From positions 682,001-746,000 of the forward strand of contig NZ_JAAGOW010000003.1 in the NCBI RefSeq assembly GCF_010499245.1: a stretch of DNA of 64,000 bases. Direction: 5' to 3'. Numbering within the stretch: position 1 is the stretch's first letter; the number at the start of each line of letters is the position of its first letter. Positions 31,129 through 40,200 of this stretch are shown one piece after another. The notes under the pieces were generated by a model. That model saw only the letters and a list, made by a program, of their open reading frames with translations. It had not been told where the DNA came from and did not search any database. This DNA is from Variovorax sp. WS11 (GTDB taxonomy: Bacteria; Pseudomonadota; Gammaproteobacteria; Burkholderiales; Burkholderiaceae_C). The translations under genes and the position numbers were made by a program.

Positions 31129-31926
31129 TCAGTTCAGCTTCGGCAGATCCGTCTGCAGCCACTTGTTGTAGAGCTTGTTGAGCTCGCCGTTCGCCGTGTT
31201 CTTCGACACGAACTCGTTGACGTTCTTCAAGAGGTCGTCCTGGCCCGGACGCATGGCGATCGCCATGGCCTGCTGCACCAGGGTGAACTTGTTCTCGAAG
31301 GTGTTGGCCGGCACGCGCTTGGCGATCTGGGCGGCGACGGTGACGGAGCAGCCGATGGCGTCGACCTGGCCCGAGATCAGCGCCTGCATGGCCGAGGCGT
31401 CGTCGTCGAAGCGGCGGATCTCGGTGCCCTCGGGCGCGGCCTTGGTCACGGCCACGTCTTGCGTGCTGGCACGGGCCACGCCCACGCGCACGCCCTTCAG
31501 ATCGGCCGAGCCCTTGATGTTGCTGCCGGTCTTGCCGTAGAGAACGATGGTCGCGGCCGCATAGGGTTGCGAGAACTGCACCTGCTTCGCGCGCTCGGGC
31601 GTCACCGCCAGCGAGGCCACCAGCAGGTCGACCTTGTTGGTCAGCAGGAAGGGGATGCGGTTCGGGCCGGTGACCGGCACGATGTTGGCCTTGACGCCCC
31701 AGTCCTTGGCCAACAACTTGGCGACGTCGGCGTCGTAGCCGTCGGGCTGGTTCTGCGCATTGGTGGTGCCGTAGGGTGGGAAGTCGACCAGCATGCCGAT
31801 GTTGATCTCGCCCTTCTTCTTGATGTCGGCCATGGACTGGGCAGAGGCGAGCGGGGCGAAGGCGGTCAGCGCGGCGCCGAGGCCGAGGGCGGCGATGGCG
31901 GCGCGGCGGGTGGTGAAGAGAGTCAT
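31129..31926 (-). CDS. ABC transporter substrate-binding protein, probable sugar-acid binder
   Basis: 265-residue periplasmic binding protein of the amino-acid (SBP_bac_3) family with a signal peptide ending near ASAQ (residue 30). The Arg that contacts the ligand carboxylate in this family is present (Arg112 in TPERAKQVQFSQPY). The later position where amino-acid binders usually carry an Asp for the alpha-amino group appears to be Ser194 (DAIGCSVTVAAQ). That fits a carboxylate without an amino group, such as 2-ketogluconate, but the alignment was made by eye. It lies between the permease and ATPase genes of the operon. Confidence 0.88.
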   Translation of the reverse strand: MTLFTTRRAAIAALGLGAALTAFAPLASAQSMADIKKKGEINIGMLVDFPPYGTTNAQNQPDGYDADVAKLLAKDWGVKANIVPVTGPNRIPFLLTNKVDLLVASLAVTPERAKQVQFSQPYAAATIVLYGKTGSNIKGSADLKGVRVGVARASTQDVAVTKAAPEGTEIRRFDDDASAMQALISGQVDAIGCSVTVAAQIAKRVPANTFENKFTLVQQAMAIAMRPGQDDLLKNVNEFVSKNTANGELNKLYNKWLQTDLPKLN

Positions 31927-31973
31927 GTGGAGGTCTCCGTGATTGAGGACGTGAAGAGGAAGAAAAAGCGTGA

Positions 31974-32627
31974 TCAGCGAGCGAGCGCCCGTGCGCGGCG
32001 GCGCTCCATGCGCGCTGCCATCAAAGACAGCGGCCAGCAGATGGCGAAGTAGATCGCCGCCACCGTCGTGAACACGTACAGCGGCTGGAAGGTCGCGTTG
32101 TTGATGATCTGGCCGGCCCGCGTGACCTCGGTGAAGCCGATGATCGCGGCGAGCGAAGTGCCCTTGATGATCTGCACCACATAGCCCACGGTCGGCGCCA
32201 GCGCGATCTTGAAAGCCTGTGGCAGCACCACGTCACGCATGCGGCTCGCATAGCCCAGGTTGAGCGCGTGTGCGGCCTCGGTCTGGCCGCGCGGGATGGC
32301 CTCGATGCAGCCGCGCCAGATCTCGCCGAGAAAGGCCGCGCTGTTGAGCACCAGCGCCACGCCGGCCGCAATCCACGGGTTGATGTCGAAGCCGATCACC
32401 GGCGCGCCGAAGAAGATCAGGAACAACTGCAGCAGCAAGGGCGTGCCCTGGAAGATCTGGATGAAGCCGGTGGCGAGCACGCGCGCCGCCCTGCTCTCGG
32501 ACGTGCGGGCCAGCGCAATGAAGAGCCCCAGGATCGCGCCGCCGATGAAGGCGATCAGCGACAGCGCCAAGGTCCACTTGGCCGCTTCGAGGATGAAGAG
32601 GAAGTCGGGAAAGCCGAAGGTACGCAT
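31974..32627 (-). CDS. Polar amino acid-type ABC transporter permease
   Basis: 217-residue inner-membrane permease of the HisMQ/GlnP family with about five membrane segments. The EAA coupling loop is clear (IPRGQTEAAHALNLG near residue 112). It pairs with the permease encoded immediately upstream (13-base gap). The C-terminus is strongly basic (MERRRARALAR), consistent with a cytoplasmic end. Confidence 0.92.
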   Translation of the reverse strand: MRTFGFPDFLFILEAAKWTLALSLIAFIGGAILGLFIALARTSESRAARVLATGFIQIFQGTPLLLQLFLIFFGAPVIGFDINPWIAAGVALVLNSAAFLGEIWRGCIEAIPRGQTEAAHALNLGYASRMRDVVLPQAFKIALAPTVGYVVQIIKGTSLAAIIGFTEVTRAGQIINNATFQPLYVFTTVAAIYFAICWPLSLMAARMERRRARALAR

Positions 32628-32640
32628 GTTTGACAGTGCC

Positions 32641-33339
32641 TCAGCGGCGGTCCGGGTAGTTGAGCGTGCGCCGGTAGATCAGCTTGAACATCGCCGAGAA
32701 CGCAAGCGCCAGCGCCAGGTAGATGCCGGCCACGACGATGTAGATCTCGAAGCTGCGGAAGGTCTGCGACTGCAGGTTGGCCGCGACCGAGGTCAGGTCG
32801 TCGGCCGAGATCACCGACACCACTGCAGAGCTCAGCATCAGCAGGATGAACTGGCTGGTGAGCGCGGGGTAGATGGCCTTCAGCGCCGGCTTGATGATCA
32901 CGAAGCGGAAGATCTCCCAGGGCTTGAGGTTGAGCGCCCTGCCCGCCTCGATCTGGCCCTTGGGAATGGATTCGATGCCGGCACGGATGATCTCGGTGGC
33001 ATAGGCCCCGAGGTTCACCACCATCGCGGTGAGCGCCGCGGTGTAGGGCGACCAGCGCAGCCCGATGGCGGGCAGCGCGAAGAAAAAGAAGAACAGCTGC
33101 ACCAGGAAGGGCGTGTTGCGGATCACCTCGATGTAGGCGTTGACGATGAAGCGCAGCCAGCCCGGCCCCGAGGTCTTGCCCCAGGCGCAGAAGATGGCCA
33201 CCACCAGGCCAAGCAGCGTGGCGACGAGCGAGAGCTGGATGGTGATCCAGGTGCCCTTCAGCAGCAGCGGCCAGGCGGCAAAGACGGCGTCGAACTGGAA
33301 TTGGTAGTTCACGGGGATGAGGGTTCGGGACTGGTGCAT
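32641..33339 (-). CDS. Polar amino acid-type ABC transporter permease, first gene of the kgu operon
   Basis: HisMQ-family permease, 232 residues from ATG at 33339 or 223 from GTG at 33312 (VNYQFQFDAVF, which resembles family N-termini). Neither has a strong ribosome site. A start at 33414 is in frame but lies upstream of the operator and promoter, so it is rejected. About five membrane segments are visible and the EAA loop reads IPKGQIEAGRALNLK. It is the promoter-proximal gene of the eight-gene transporter-kguEKD-ptxS operon. Confidence 0.88.
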   Translation of the reverse strand: MHQSRTLIPVNYQFQFDAVFAAWPLLLKGTWITIQLSLVATLLGLVVAIFCAWGKTSGPGWLRFIVNAYIEVIRNTPFLVQLFFFFFALPAIGLRWSPYTAALTAMVVNLGAYATEIIRAGIESIPKGQIEAGRALNLKPWEIFRFVIIKPALKAIYPALTSQFILLMLSSAVVSVISADDLTSVAANLQSQTFRSFEIYIVVAGIYLALALAFSAMFKLIYRRTLNYPDRR

Positions 33340-33386
33340 CCGCGGTTGCGATGGCACCGAAAAAGGGCTTTCCGAGGCGTTGAGCC

Positions 33387-33414
33387 AGTGTACTGAAACC
33401 GGTTTCAGCACCAA
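33387..33414 (-). promoter_or_regulatory. Promoter of the kgu operon with PtxS-type operator in the spacer
   Basis: The 16-base perfect palindrome CTGAAACCGGTTTCAG at 33393-33408 contains TGAAACCGGTTTCA, the operator reported for PtxS in Pseudomonas (recalled knowledge). On the minus strand it is flanked by TTGGTG (33414-33409) and TACACT (33392-33387), a plausible -35/-10 pair with exactly 16 bases between. Repressor binding would then block RNA polymerase directly. The -35/-10 assignment is by eye; the palindrome is certain. Confidence 0.8.
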
Positions 33415-33478
33415 TCAGGGATTTCCCTAGCCACCCCTGTCCGTTCCTCGCCGGCATGCGCATGCCTACACTCGCGGC

Positions 33479-35173
33479 ATGCAGCAGATCACTCCAACCT
33501 TAGAAGCTGCGGCGCAGGCGGCGAACGCGGGCACGGCGCCCGCCGTGCGCCACCTGCGCGCGACCCTGCTGTGGCCGCTGCGACTGATGCCGACGCAGGG
33601 GCAGCGGCGCAGTCCATGGCACGTGTTGAAGGAGATGGGCGATGCCTCGCCCTGGCGCGAGGAGGTCGACGAATACACGGGCAGCAGCGAAGGCTTCCAC
33701 GAGCGCCACTACAACGAGTTCGTGAGCTTCCTGCCCTATGTCCAGCGCTTCCTCTACGGCGAAGGCCGCCGCGGCCGCGAGGCCGGCGGCACGGGCGGCG
33801 AGTCGCCGATGCGCGTCTTCCGCCGGCGCGACATCGCCGCCGTCCGCGTGGTGCCGCGTCCGGGCGACGCGCCCGTCACGCTGCAGGTGGTGCACACCGA
33901 TCTCTACTTCTTCTTCGACGTCGACGTGGTGATGCTCAACATGGAAGTCGGCGTCGACGACCTGAGCCTGCCGCAGGCGCAGGAGATCCTCTACCGCTTC
34001 GGCCGTGCCTACCCCGGCGGCTGGGACGCCCAGGGCGCGGCGCTGCATTGCATGGCCAGCGTCGAGTGGCTGGACGCCGAAGGGCGCGTACTCGCGAGCT
34101 CCGATGCGCAGCAGCGCGACCTCTTCCTCGAGCATGTGGCCGAGCACCGCGCGCCGCGCATCGCCGCGCATTGGGCCTGGCTGATGCTGCCCCTGGTGAG
34201 CGACCATTCGGGGGATCCCGGCGCGCTGCGCTTCCGCCAGCTCGAGTACTACCGCATGCCGCTGATGGCCTACCTCGCGCTCGACGATCCGCGCCGGCTC
34301 TCGCGCAACGACTTCATCCGGCTGGCGCTCATCACCGGCGCGGCCGAGCCCGCGGTCGGCAGCAGCGGCCCCCTGCCCTTCTCCGAGGAGCACCTGGCGG
34401 ACTTCGAGCAGCGCTATTGCTACGACCGCTTCTGGGTCGACGCCGGCAGCGCGCCGAACACGCGCTACCTGTGCAGCGGACGCTCGCTGGTCGTGGTCGG
34501 CAGCGCCGACTCCGAGTTCTTCTGCTGCCGCGACCGCGGCGTGCTGGCGCAGTTCCGGCACCAGCACTTCCTGGTCTTCCTGATCGCGCACTTCCAGAAG
34601 GCGGCGCTCTTGATGTTCTCCGACCGGCTGGTCGAGGCGCTGCGTCGGCTCGACGTGCACGATGTCGCGAGCGTCAAGCAATTCAAGCGCGCCATCCGCG
34701 CGAGCTTCGAGGGCTTCCTGCGCTTCACGCACCGCTATTGGTTCCACGAGATCTCGGAGCAGGCGCAGGTGCGCGCGCTGTCGCACCTGTGCGCCAATCA
34801 CCTGGCGCTCGATCCGCTCTACGAGGAAGTCAAGGAGCGCATCGCCGACATGAACACCTACCTCGACGCCGACAGCCTGCGCCGCCAGGCCAACACGGTG
34901 GTGCGACTCACGGTGGTCACCCTCTTCGGCCTGATCGGAACCGTCACCACCGGCTTCCTCGGGATGAACCTGCTGGCCGAGGCCGATTCGCCGCTGTGGG
35001 TAAAACTCATGTGGTTCGGCGTGGTGGGCTCGCTGACGACCTGGCTGACCTTCTACACCATGATCAAGTCCAAGCGCCTGTCGGACTTCATCGACGCGCT
35101 GTCGGACGAACGGCACACCTTCAAGACCCGGCTGGGAGTGCTGGCGCGGGTATGGAAGCCGGGATCGGACTGA
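33479..35173 (+). CDS. CorA-like divalent cation transporter with long N-terminal domain
   Basis: 564-residue protein. The C-terminal part carries the CorA features: a long helix (HANDLALDPLYEEV region and onwards) and two membrane segments, the first ending in the signature GFLGMNL near residue 497, the second WFGVVGSLTTWLTFYTM. The N-terminal cytoplasmic part of about 450 residues is much larger than in classic CorA (about 316 residues in total). It probably mediates Mg2+ or Zn2+ movement; the direction and ion cannot be read from sequence. Divergent from the kgu operon. Confidence 0.82.
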   Translation: MQQITPTLEAAAQAANAGTAPAVRHLRATLLWPLRLMPTQGQRRSPWHVLKEMGDASPWREEVDEYTGSSEGFHERHYNEFVSFLPYVQRFLYGEGRRGREAGGTGGESPMRVFRRRDIAAVRVVPRPGDAPVTLQVVHTDLYFFFDVDVVMLNMEVGVDDLSLPQAQEILYRFGRAYPGGWDAQGAALHCMASVEWLDAEGRVLASSDAQQRDLFLEHVAEHRAPRIAAHWAWLMLPLVSDHSGDPGALRFRQLEYYRMPLMAYLALDDPRRLSRNDFIRLALITGAAEPAVGSSGPLPFSEEHLADFEQRYCYDRFWVDAGSAPNTRYLCSGRSLVVVGSADSEFFCCRDRGVLAQFRHQHFLVFLIAHFQKAALLMFSDRLVEALRRLDVHDVASVKQFKRAIRASFEGFLRFTHRYWFHEISEQAQVRALSHLCANHLALDPLYEEVKERIADMNTYLDADSLRRQANTVVRLTVVTLFGLIGTVTTGFLGMNLLAEADSPLWVKLMWFGVVGSLTTWLTFYTMIKSKRLSDFIDALSDERHTFKTRLGVLARVWKPGSD

Positions 35174-35207
35174 AGCCGCCGCTGCTCTACGACCAGAAGC
35201 GAGCCTC

Positions 35208-36458
35208 ATGTCCGAACACATCATCACTTTCAACGCCGGCTCGTCCTCGATCAAGTTCGCGCTGTTCTCGATCGGCGCCGACGGCCTCTTGCGTCGCGCG
35301 GCCGCAGGCCAGGTCGATGGGCTGGGTGCCGGCGCGCATCTCGAGGCGAAGGCCGCAGACGGCCGCGTGCTGCACGACGCGAACCTGCCCGAGGGCGATC
35401 GGGTCGGCCATGCCGACGCACTGGCCGCGATCCTCGCGCTGATGCAGGCCGAGTTCCCGCAGCTGCGCTTCGCCGCCATCGGCCACCGCGTCGTGCATGG
35501 CGCCGCGCGCCTCAGCGCCTCGACGGTGATCGACGATGCGGTGCTGGCGTCGCTGCGCACCCTGGTGCCGCTGGCGCCGCTGCACCTGCCGAACAACATC
35601 GTCGGCATCGAGGCCACCCGCCGCGCTTTCCCCGGCGTGCCGCAGATCGCCTGTTTCGACACCGCCTTCCACCGCGGCGGCGGCTTCCTGAGCGAAGCCT
35701 ACGCGCTGCCGCGCGACTACTTCGAGGCCGGCATCCGGCGCTACGGCTTCCACGGCCTGTCGTACGAGTACGTCGCCGGGCGCCTGGCCGAGCTGTCGCC
35801 GCGCGAGGCCGCAGGACGGGTGATCGTCGCCCACCTCGGCAACGGCGCCTCCATGTGCGCGCTGCGCGGCGGCCGCTCGATCGACACGACGATGGGCTTC
35901 AGCGCGCTCGACGGCCTGCCGATGGGCACGCGCTGCGGCGCAATCGACCCGGGCGTGCTGCTGCACCTGCTGGAAACGCACGGCTACGACGCGGCGCGCC
36001 TGTCCGACCTGCTCTACAAGGAGTCGGGCCTCAAGGGCCTGTCGGGCATCTCGCACGACATGCGCGAGCTGGAGGCCTCGGAGGACCCGCACGCGAGCGA
36101 GGCGATCGCATATTTCTGCGCCTGCATCCGGCGCGAAGCCGGCGCGCTCGCGGCATCGCTCGGCGGCATCGATGCCCTGGTCTTCACCGGCGGCATCGGC
36201 GAGAACTCGGCGCGGGTGCGCGCCGCCGTGCTAGGCGGGCTGGACTGGCTCGGCATCGACTTCGACCCCGATGCGCAGCCCGAGGGACGCGACGACCGCG
36301 TGATCTCGGCCCCCGGCTCGCCGGCCAGCGCCTGGGTGATCGCGACCGACGAGGAGGCCGTGATCGCGCGCCACGCGCTGCGCCTGGTCCGCGCGGGCCT
36401 TCAGGGCGCGACCACTGCTTCGATCGCGGCGCGCCACACCAAGGCCAGCTTGCCGTAG
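35208..36458 (+). CDS. ackA: Acetate kinase
   Basis: 416-residue acetate kinase that interconverts acetate plus ATP and acetyl phosphate. Family motifs: the N-terminal FNAGSSSIKFALF (residues 8-20), RYGFHGLSYEYV, the phosphate-binding AHLGNGASMCALRGGRSIDTT split across about 205-225, and FTGGIGENSARVR near 326. Length fits the family (about 400). No phosphotransacetylase gene is adjacent. The final 58 bases overlap the 3' end of the convergent SGNH hydrolase gene. Confidence 0.96.
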   Translation: MSEHIITFNAGSSSIKFALFSIGADGLLRRAAAGQVDGLGAGAHLEAKAADGRVLHDANLPEGDRVGHADALAAILALMQAEFPQLRFAAIGHRVVHGAARLSASTVIDDAVLASLRTLVPLAPLHLPNNIVGIEATRRAFPGVPQIACFDTAFHRGGGFLSEAYALPRDYFEAGIRRYGFHGLSYEYVAGRLAELSPREAAGRVIVAHLGNGASMCALRGGRSIDTTMGFSALDGLPMGTRCGAIDPGVLLHLLETHGYDAARLSDLLYKESGLKGLSGISHDMRELEASEDPHASEAIAYFCACIRREAGALAASLGGIDALVFTGGIGENSARVRAAVLGGLDWLGIDFDPDAQPEGRDDRVISAPGSPASAWVIATDEEAVIARHALRLVRAGLQGATTASIAARHTKASLP

Positions 36459-37255
36459 CCCTGCGGGTTGGGGTGGATCTCGTTGAGCCAGTCGTTGCTG
36501 TCGCCGGTGGCGCCGGAGACCGCGCGGGTCAAGGTGCCGAGGGTGTCGATCACGTGCACGTTCGCAAGGCCCAGCGTGCGCACCACGCCGGCCAGCTGCT
36601 CGATCAGGTGATCGGTCAGGGGCTGGTGCATGGGCTCGGGAATGCCGTGCGCCTTCAGGGCCGGCAGCAGCCAGGGCCCGCGGCCCGGTGCCGCGGGCAA
36701 ATCGTTGGGCGTTGGGTAGTCGTAGGTGTGGACGAAGATCGGCGTGGCAGCGTTGTTCGGACTGCCGGCGGCCAGCTGCGACACCATCGCGAAGTTGGCG
36801 CGCAGATAAGTCTCGAACGCCGCCCAGGCCTCGGGACGGATGCAGTCCTGGGGTGAAGCCGGATCGCTGCCCGGCGGCAGCAGGCGCAGCAGCTGCTGGC
36901 CGACCAGGCGATCGCTGACCGCATCGATCAAGTCGTTGCCGCCGCCGCTCAGCAGGATGGCATCGAAGGGCCAGCTGCGCGGGCCGTCCGCGAGCAGGGT
37001 CGCGAAGGCCGGGTCGCGCCACCAGTCGACCATGTGGGCCAGCGTGTCGCTGGGGCGCGCGGTGCTGGTCACCAGCGTGCTGCGCGTGAGGACCAGCCGG
37101 TTGAGCAGGTTGTTGCCCAAGAGCGAGCCGAAGGAGAACCACGAGTCGCCCTCTGCCAGCATGTGCCGGCCGAAGCCCGAGGGGCTCACGCTGTTGTCAC
37201 CGAAGCCGAGCTGCTCCGGCCGCACGATCACGACGGGCCTGCCGTTGGTTGCCAT
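36401..37255 (-). CDS. SGNH/GDSL-type hydrolase
   Basis: 284-residue hydrolase. Block I is GDSWFSFG (nucleophile Ser near residue 38), the Asn of block III is in LLSGGGNDL, and the catalytic Asp-x-x-His is DWLNEIHP near residue 263. No signal peptide is obvious. Substrate is unknown; the family includes esterases, lipases and acyl-ester hydrolases. It follows the patatin-like gene by 25 bases on the same strand, suggesting a two-gene lipid- or ester-hydrolysing unit. Its 3' end overlaps ackA tail to tail by 58 bases. Confidence 0.83.
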   Translation of the reverse strand: MATNGRPVVIVRPEQLGFGDNSVSPSGFGRHMLAEGDSWFSFGSLLGNNLLNRLVLTRSTLVTSTARPSDTLAHMVDWWRDPAFATLLADGPRSWPFDAILLSGGGNDLIDAVSDRLVGQQLLRLLPPGSDPASPQDCIRPEAWAAFETYLRANFAMVSQLAAGSPNNAATPIFVHTYDYPTPNDLPAAPGRGPWLLPALKAHGIPEPMHQPLTDHLIEQLAGVVRTLGLANVHVIDTLGTLTRAVSGATGDSNDWLNEIHPNPQGYGKLALVWRAAIEAVVAP

Positions 37256-37279
37256 GGTTTTGCTCCTTGTGCGATGCCT

Positions 37280-40200
37280 TCAGTTCGCCAGCGGCCCGCC
37301 GGTGCGCGGCAGCCATACCTCGATGTTGCTCTTCGTCTCGGCGCCACCCTGCGGCCGCAGCTTGATGGCCCAGGGCTGGCCCGTGGGCGAAGCGGCGGTC
37401 TGGATCAGGGCCTGGGCGCAGGGGCGCGTCTTCTCGTCGCGGATGATCACGGTGGGCTCCGGATGGCCCACCGGCGGCGAGCGTCCGGCCCGGCGCGAGG
37501 TGCTCAGCACGTCCTCGATGGGCGGCACCGAGGCGCCCAGCGTGCGCCAGGGCCCGCGCCAGCTGCGCACCCGGTCGCGCAGCGCGGGACCGTAGATCTG
37601 GATGTAGACCACCGTGCCCTCGCAGACATCGGACGCGGGCGGTGGTGGTGGCTGCGGCGCCTCGACGCCGTTCGACGGATCGACGCCCGGCCCCGGCCCC
37701 GGCCCTGGCCCCGGCACCGGCACCGGGTAGGGGCGCGGCACGGGCCTCGTCATGGGCACCTCCACCGACGCGACCTGCGGCCGGTCCGGCATCAGGTCCA
37801 GGAAGCGGTCGTGCAGCCACACCACCGCCGGAAAAGGCGTGGGCAGGATGCCGCTGCAGTTCTGCTTGGAGCCGACCTGGCCCGTGTAGTCGCGCGCCCA
37901 GTAGCGCGGCGCGCAGGGCGGCGCCTGCGCCGGCTGCAGGCAGTCGATGCCGTTGCCGGCATCGAGCAGGCGCGCGCAGGCCGGCGCGCGCGCCTCCGGC
38001 GGCTCCTTGGCGCAGGCCTGCTTGGCATCGTCCACGATGCGCACCGAGAGCCGGAACTTGGCCATGAAGTTGTCTCGGCCGTCGCGGCACAGCAGGTCGC
38101 CGGTTCGCAGCAGCTCGGCCGCGAGCTGCGCGGACGCATCGCCGCTCGGGGCGCTCGCCTGCAGGCGGGCCCAGCGCTCGGTCAGTTCCTTGAAGGAGCT
38201 GTTTTCGGCCTTTTCCGTCTCGGCGCGCTGCGCGCGCCAGCTGTCGATGCCCTGCCAGGCCGCGACGCCGAAAGTCGCGGCGGTGCCGATGCCCACCGAG
38301 GCGGTGACCGCGCCGGCGCGCATCACGCGCGCCTGCAGCCGGCTCATCGAGCCCACGGCGGCCGCGGTGGCGCCGTCCTTGTCCTGCCCCCCGCCATCGC
38401 CCTGCGCGGCACCTGTCTTCACGACCGCCTGCGCCTGGCCGTCATCGGGCACGAACATGCCGGGCGCACCCTGCGCCACCTGCTCCAGCATCTCGCCTTC
38501 CAGGCGCGTGCCGATCTCGGCGCCCAGGCGGAAGTAGCTCTCCCACTGCGCCTCGTCGAAGAACTGGTCGGTGGTGGGCTGCTGCGGGAACAGCGGATTG
38601 GCAGCTTTGAAGTTCACCAGGTCCACCGGCAGCGCGGCCGAGACATTGGGCTTGACCAGCACGATCTGCCCGGTCGCGCCGCTGGCGTAGCGCACCTGCG
38701 CCAGCGCCAGGCAGGCCTGGCTGTTGGACGAGGCCAGGTCGTTCAGCGAGCCGAAGGCACCCAGGTGCGCCCAGTCGGCACCGGGCCGCGGCTTCATGAA
38801 GGTGATCTCGGCATTGAGGTCGATGCGCGCGCGGCGGATCAGGACCTCGAGGTCGCAGAAGCGGTAATCCGGGTCGGCGCCGCAATCGGCGATCACGATC
38901 AGCGCAGCCTGCTGGCGCAGCAGCGCATAGGCGCCGGTGTTCTCGAAGTGGCCGCCGTCGCTCAGGTACCAGTTGGCGGAGCTGCTGCCGGGAAAGACGC
39001 CGAAGCATTCGAGCAGCATGAAGCGCGTCTTCATCAACAGCGGGCTGCCATGCACCGCGGCGCCGCTCTGCACGATGCCGGCCTCGGCGCTGTTCCACCA
39101 GTAGCCCAGCCGCAGGCCCGCGAACACCGACAGCGCCGCGATGCCGCGCTTGGTCAGGCGCCCGAGGCCGGGCGCGAAGGCGGCGCCCGAGATCGCGGTC
39201 CATGCGCCCAGCGTGAGCGCGCCCTCGCCATGCGCCTGCGCCCAGCCGGCGCCGCCGGCCTGCATCCAGCCCTGCGGGCCGATGGTGAGCGGCAGGCTGC
39301 GGCGGTCGCGGTTGAAGAGCTTCTGCTTGGTGTCGTGCGTCTGGTTGATGCAGACGTTGGCCAGGTGCACCGGCCCGCCGTGCAGGTGCGGCGCATAGTG
39401 CAGCTGGGAGATGTCGTCATGCGCGTCGACCTCGCCCACCGGCACCTGCGGCGGCGCCAGCCCCGACACCTGGTCGGTCGGGCTGGCACCCAGGCGCCGC
39501 GCATTCGCCGCGCCCAGATAGCCGCGCACGATGCGCGCCTTGTAGAACATGTGCAGCGAGGAGACGTTGAGGAAGCCGAAGTTGCGCCCCGTCACCAGCG
39601 CATAGGTGAAGACGATGACGAAGATGGTGCCCAGCCAGACCCAGCCGCGCGAGAAGTCCAGCCCGCTCTGCGTGAAGACCGGCAGCAGCGTCGCCGCGTA
39701 CACCACCCCCACCCACCAGGCTGCAAGGCAGAAGGCCAGCAGCAGCCCGAGCAGGCTCGCCAGGCTGAGCACCATCGTCTTGCCGATGCCGGGCGCCTGC
39801 TGCTTCTGCGACAGCAGCATCGGCAGCACGCCGCGCAGCGCCGCCGCCACCAGCAGCAAGGTGGCGCCGTAGAAGGCGCGCAGGTCCTGGCTCTCGGCCG
39901 CGATCCACCAGGCGGCGCGATCGAGCAGGCCCAGCATCGCGATCAGCAGTGCGGTGTTGATCACCGAGGCGAGGCCATCGGTCAGGTCGTTGCGCAGCTC
40001 GGCGGGCGAGCGCTTCCGGCTGCGCCACAGCACCCACAGCAGCGCCACCACCCAGCACATCGCGAAGCCGACGAAGGCCGGCGCCAGCCACAGCGGCCCG
40101 CTGTAGTGGCGCACCAGCTGCGGGCCGACCCAGCAGGCGGCGGCCGCGAGCACGCACCACATCGCCACCTGCAGCAGCATGGAGGCCGTGGATTTCCTGT

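Noticed and set aside
33340..33414. N-terminal extension of the first kgu-operon permease to 33414
   Set aside because: It would place the start codon upstream of the operator and the likely -10 element; family homology begins near 33312.
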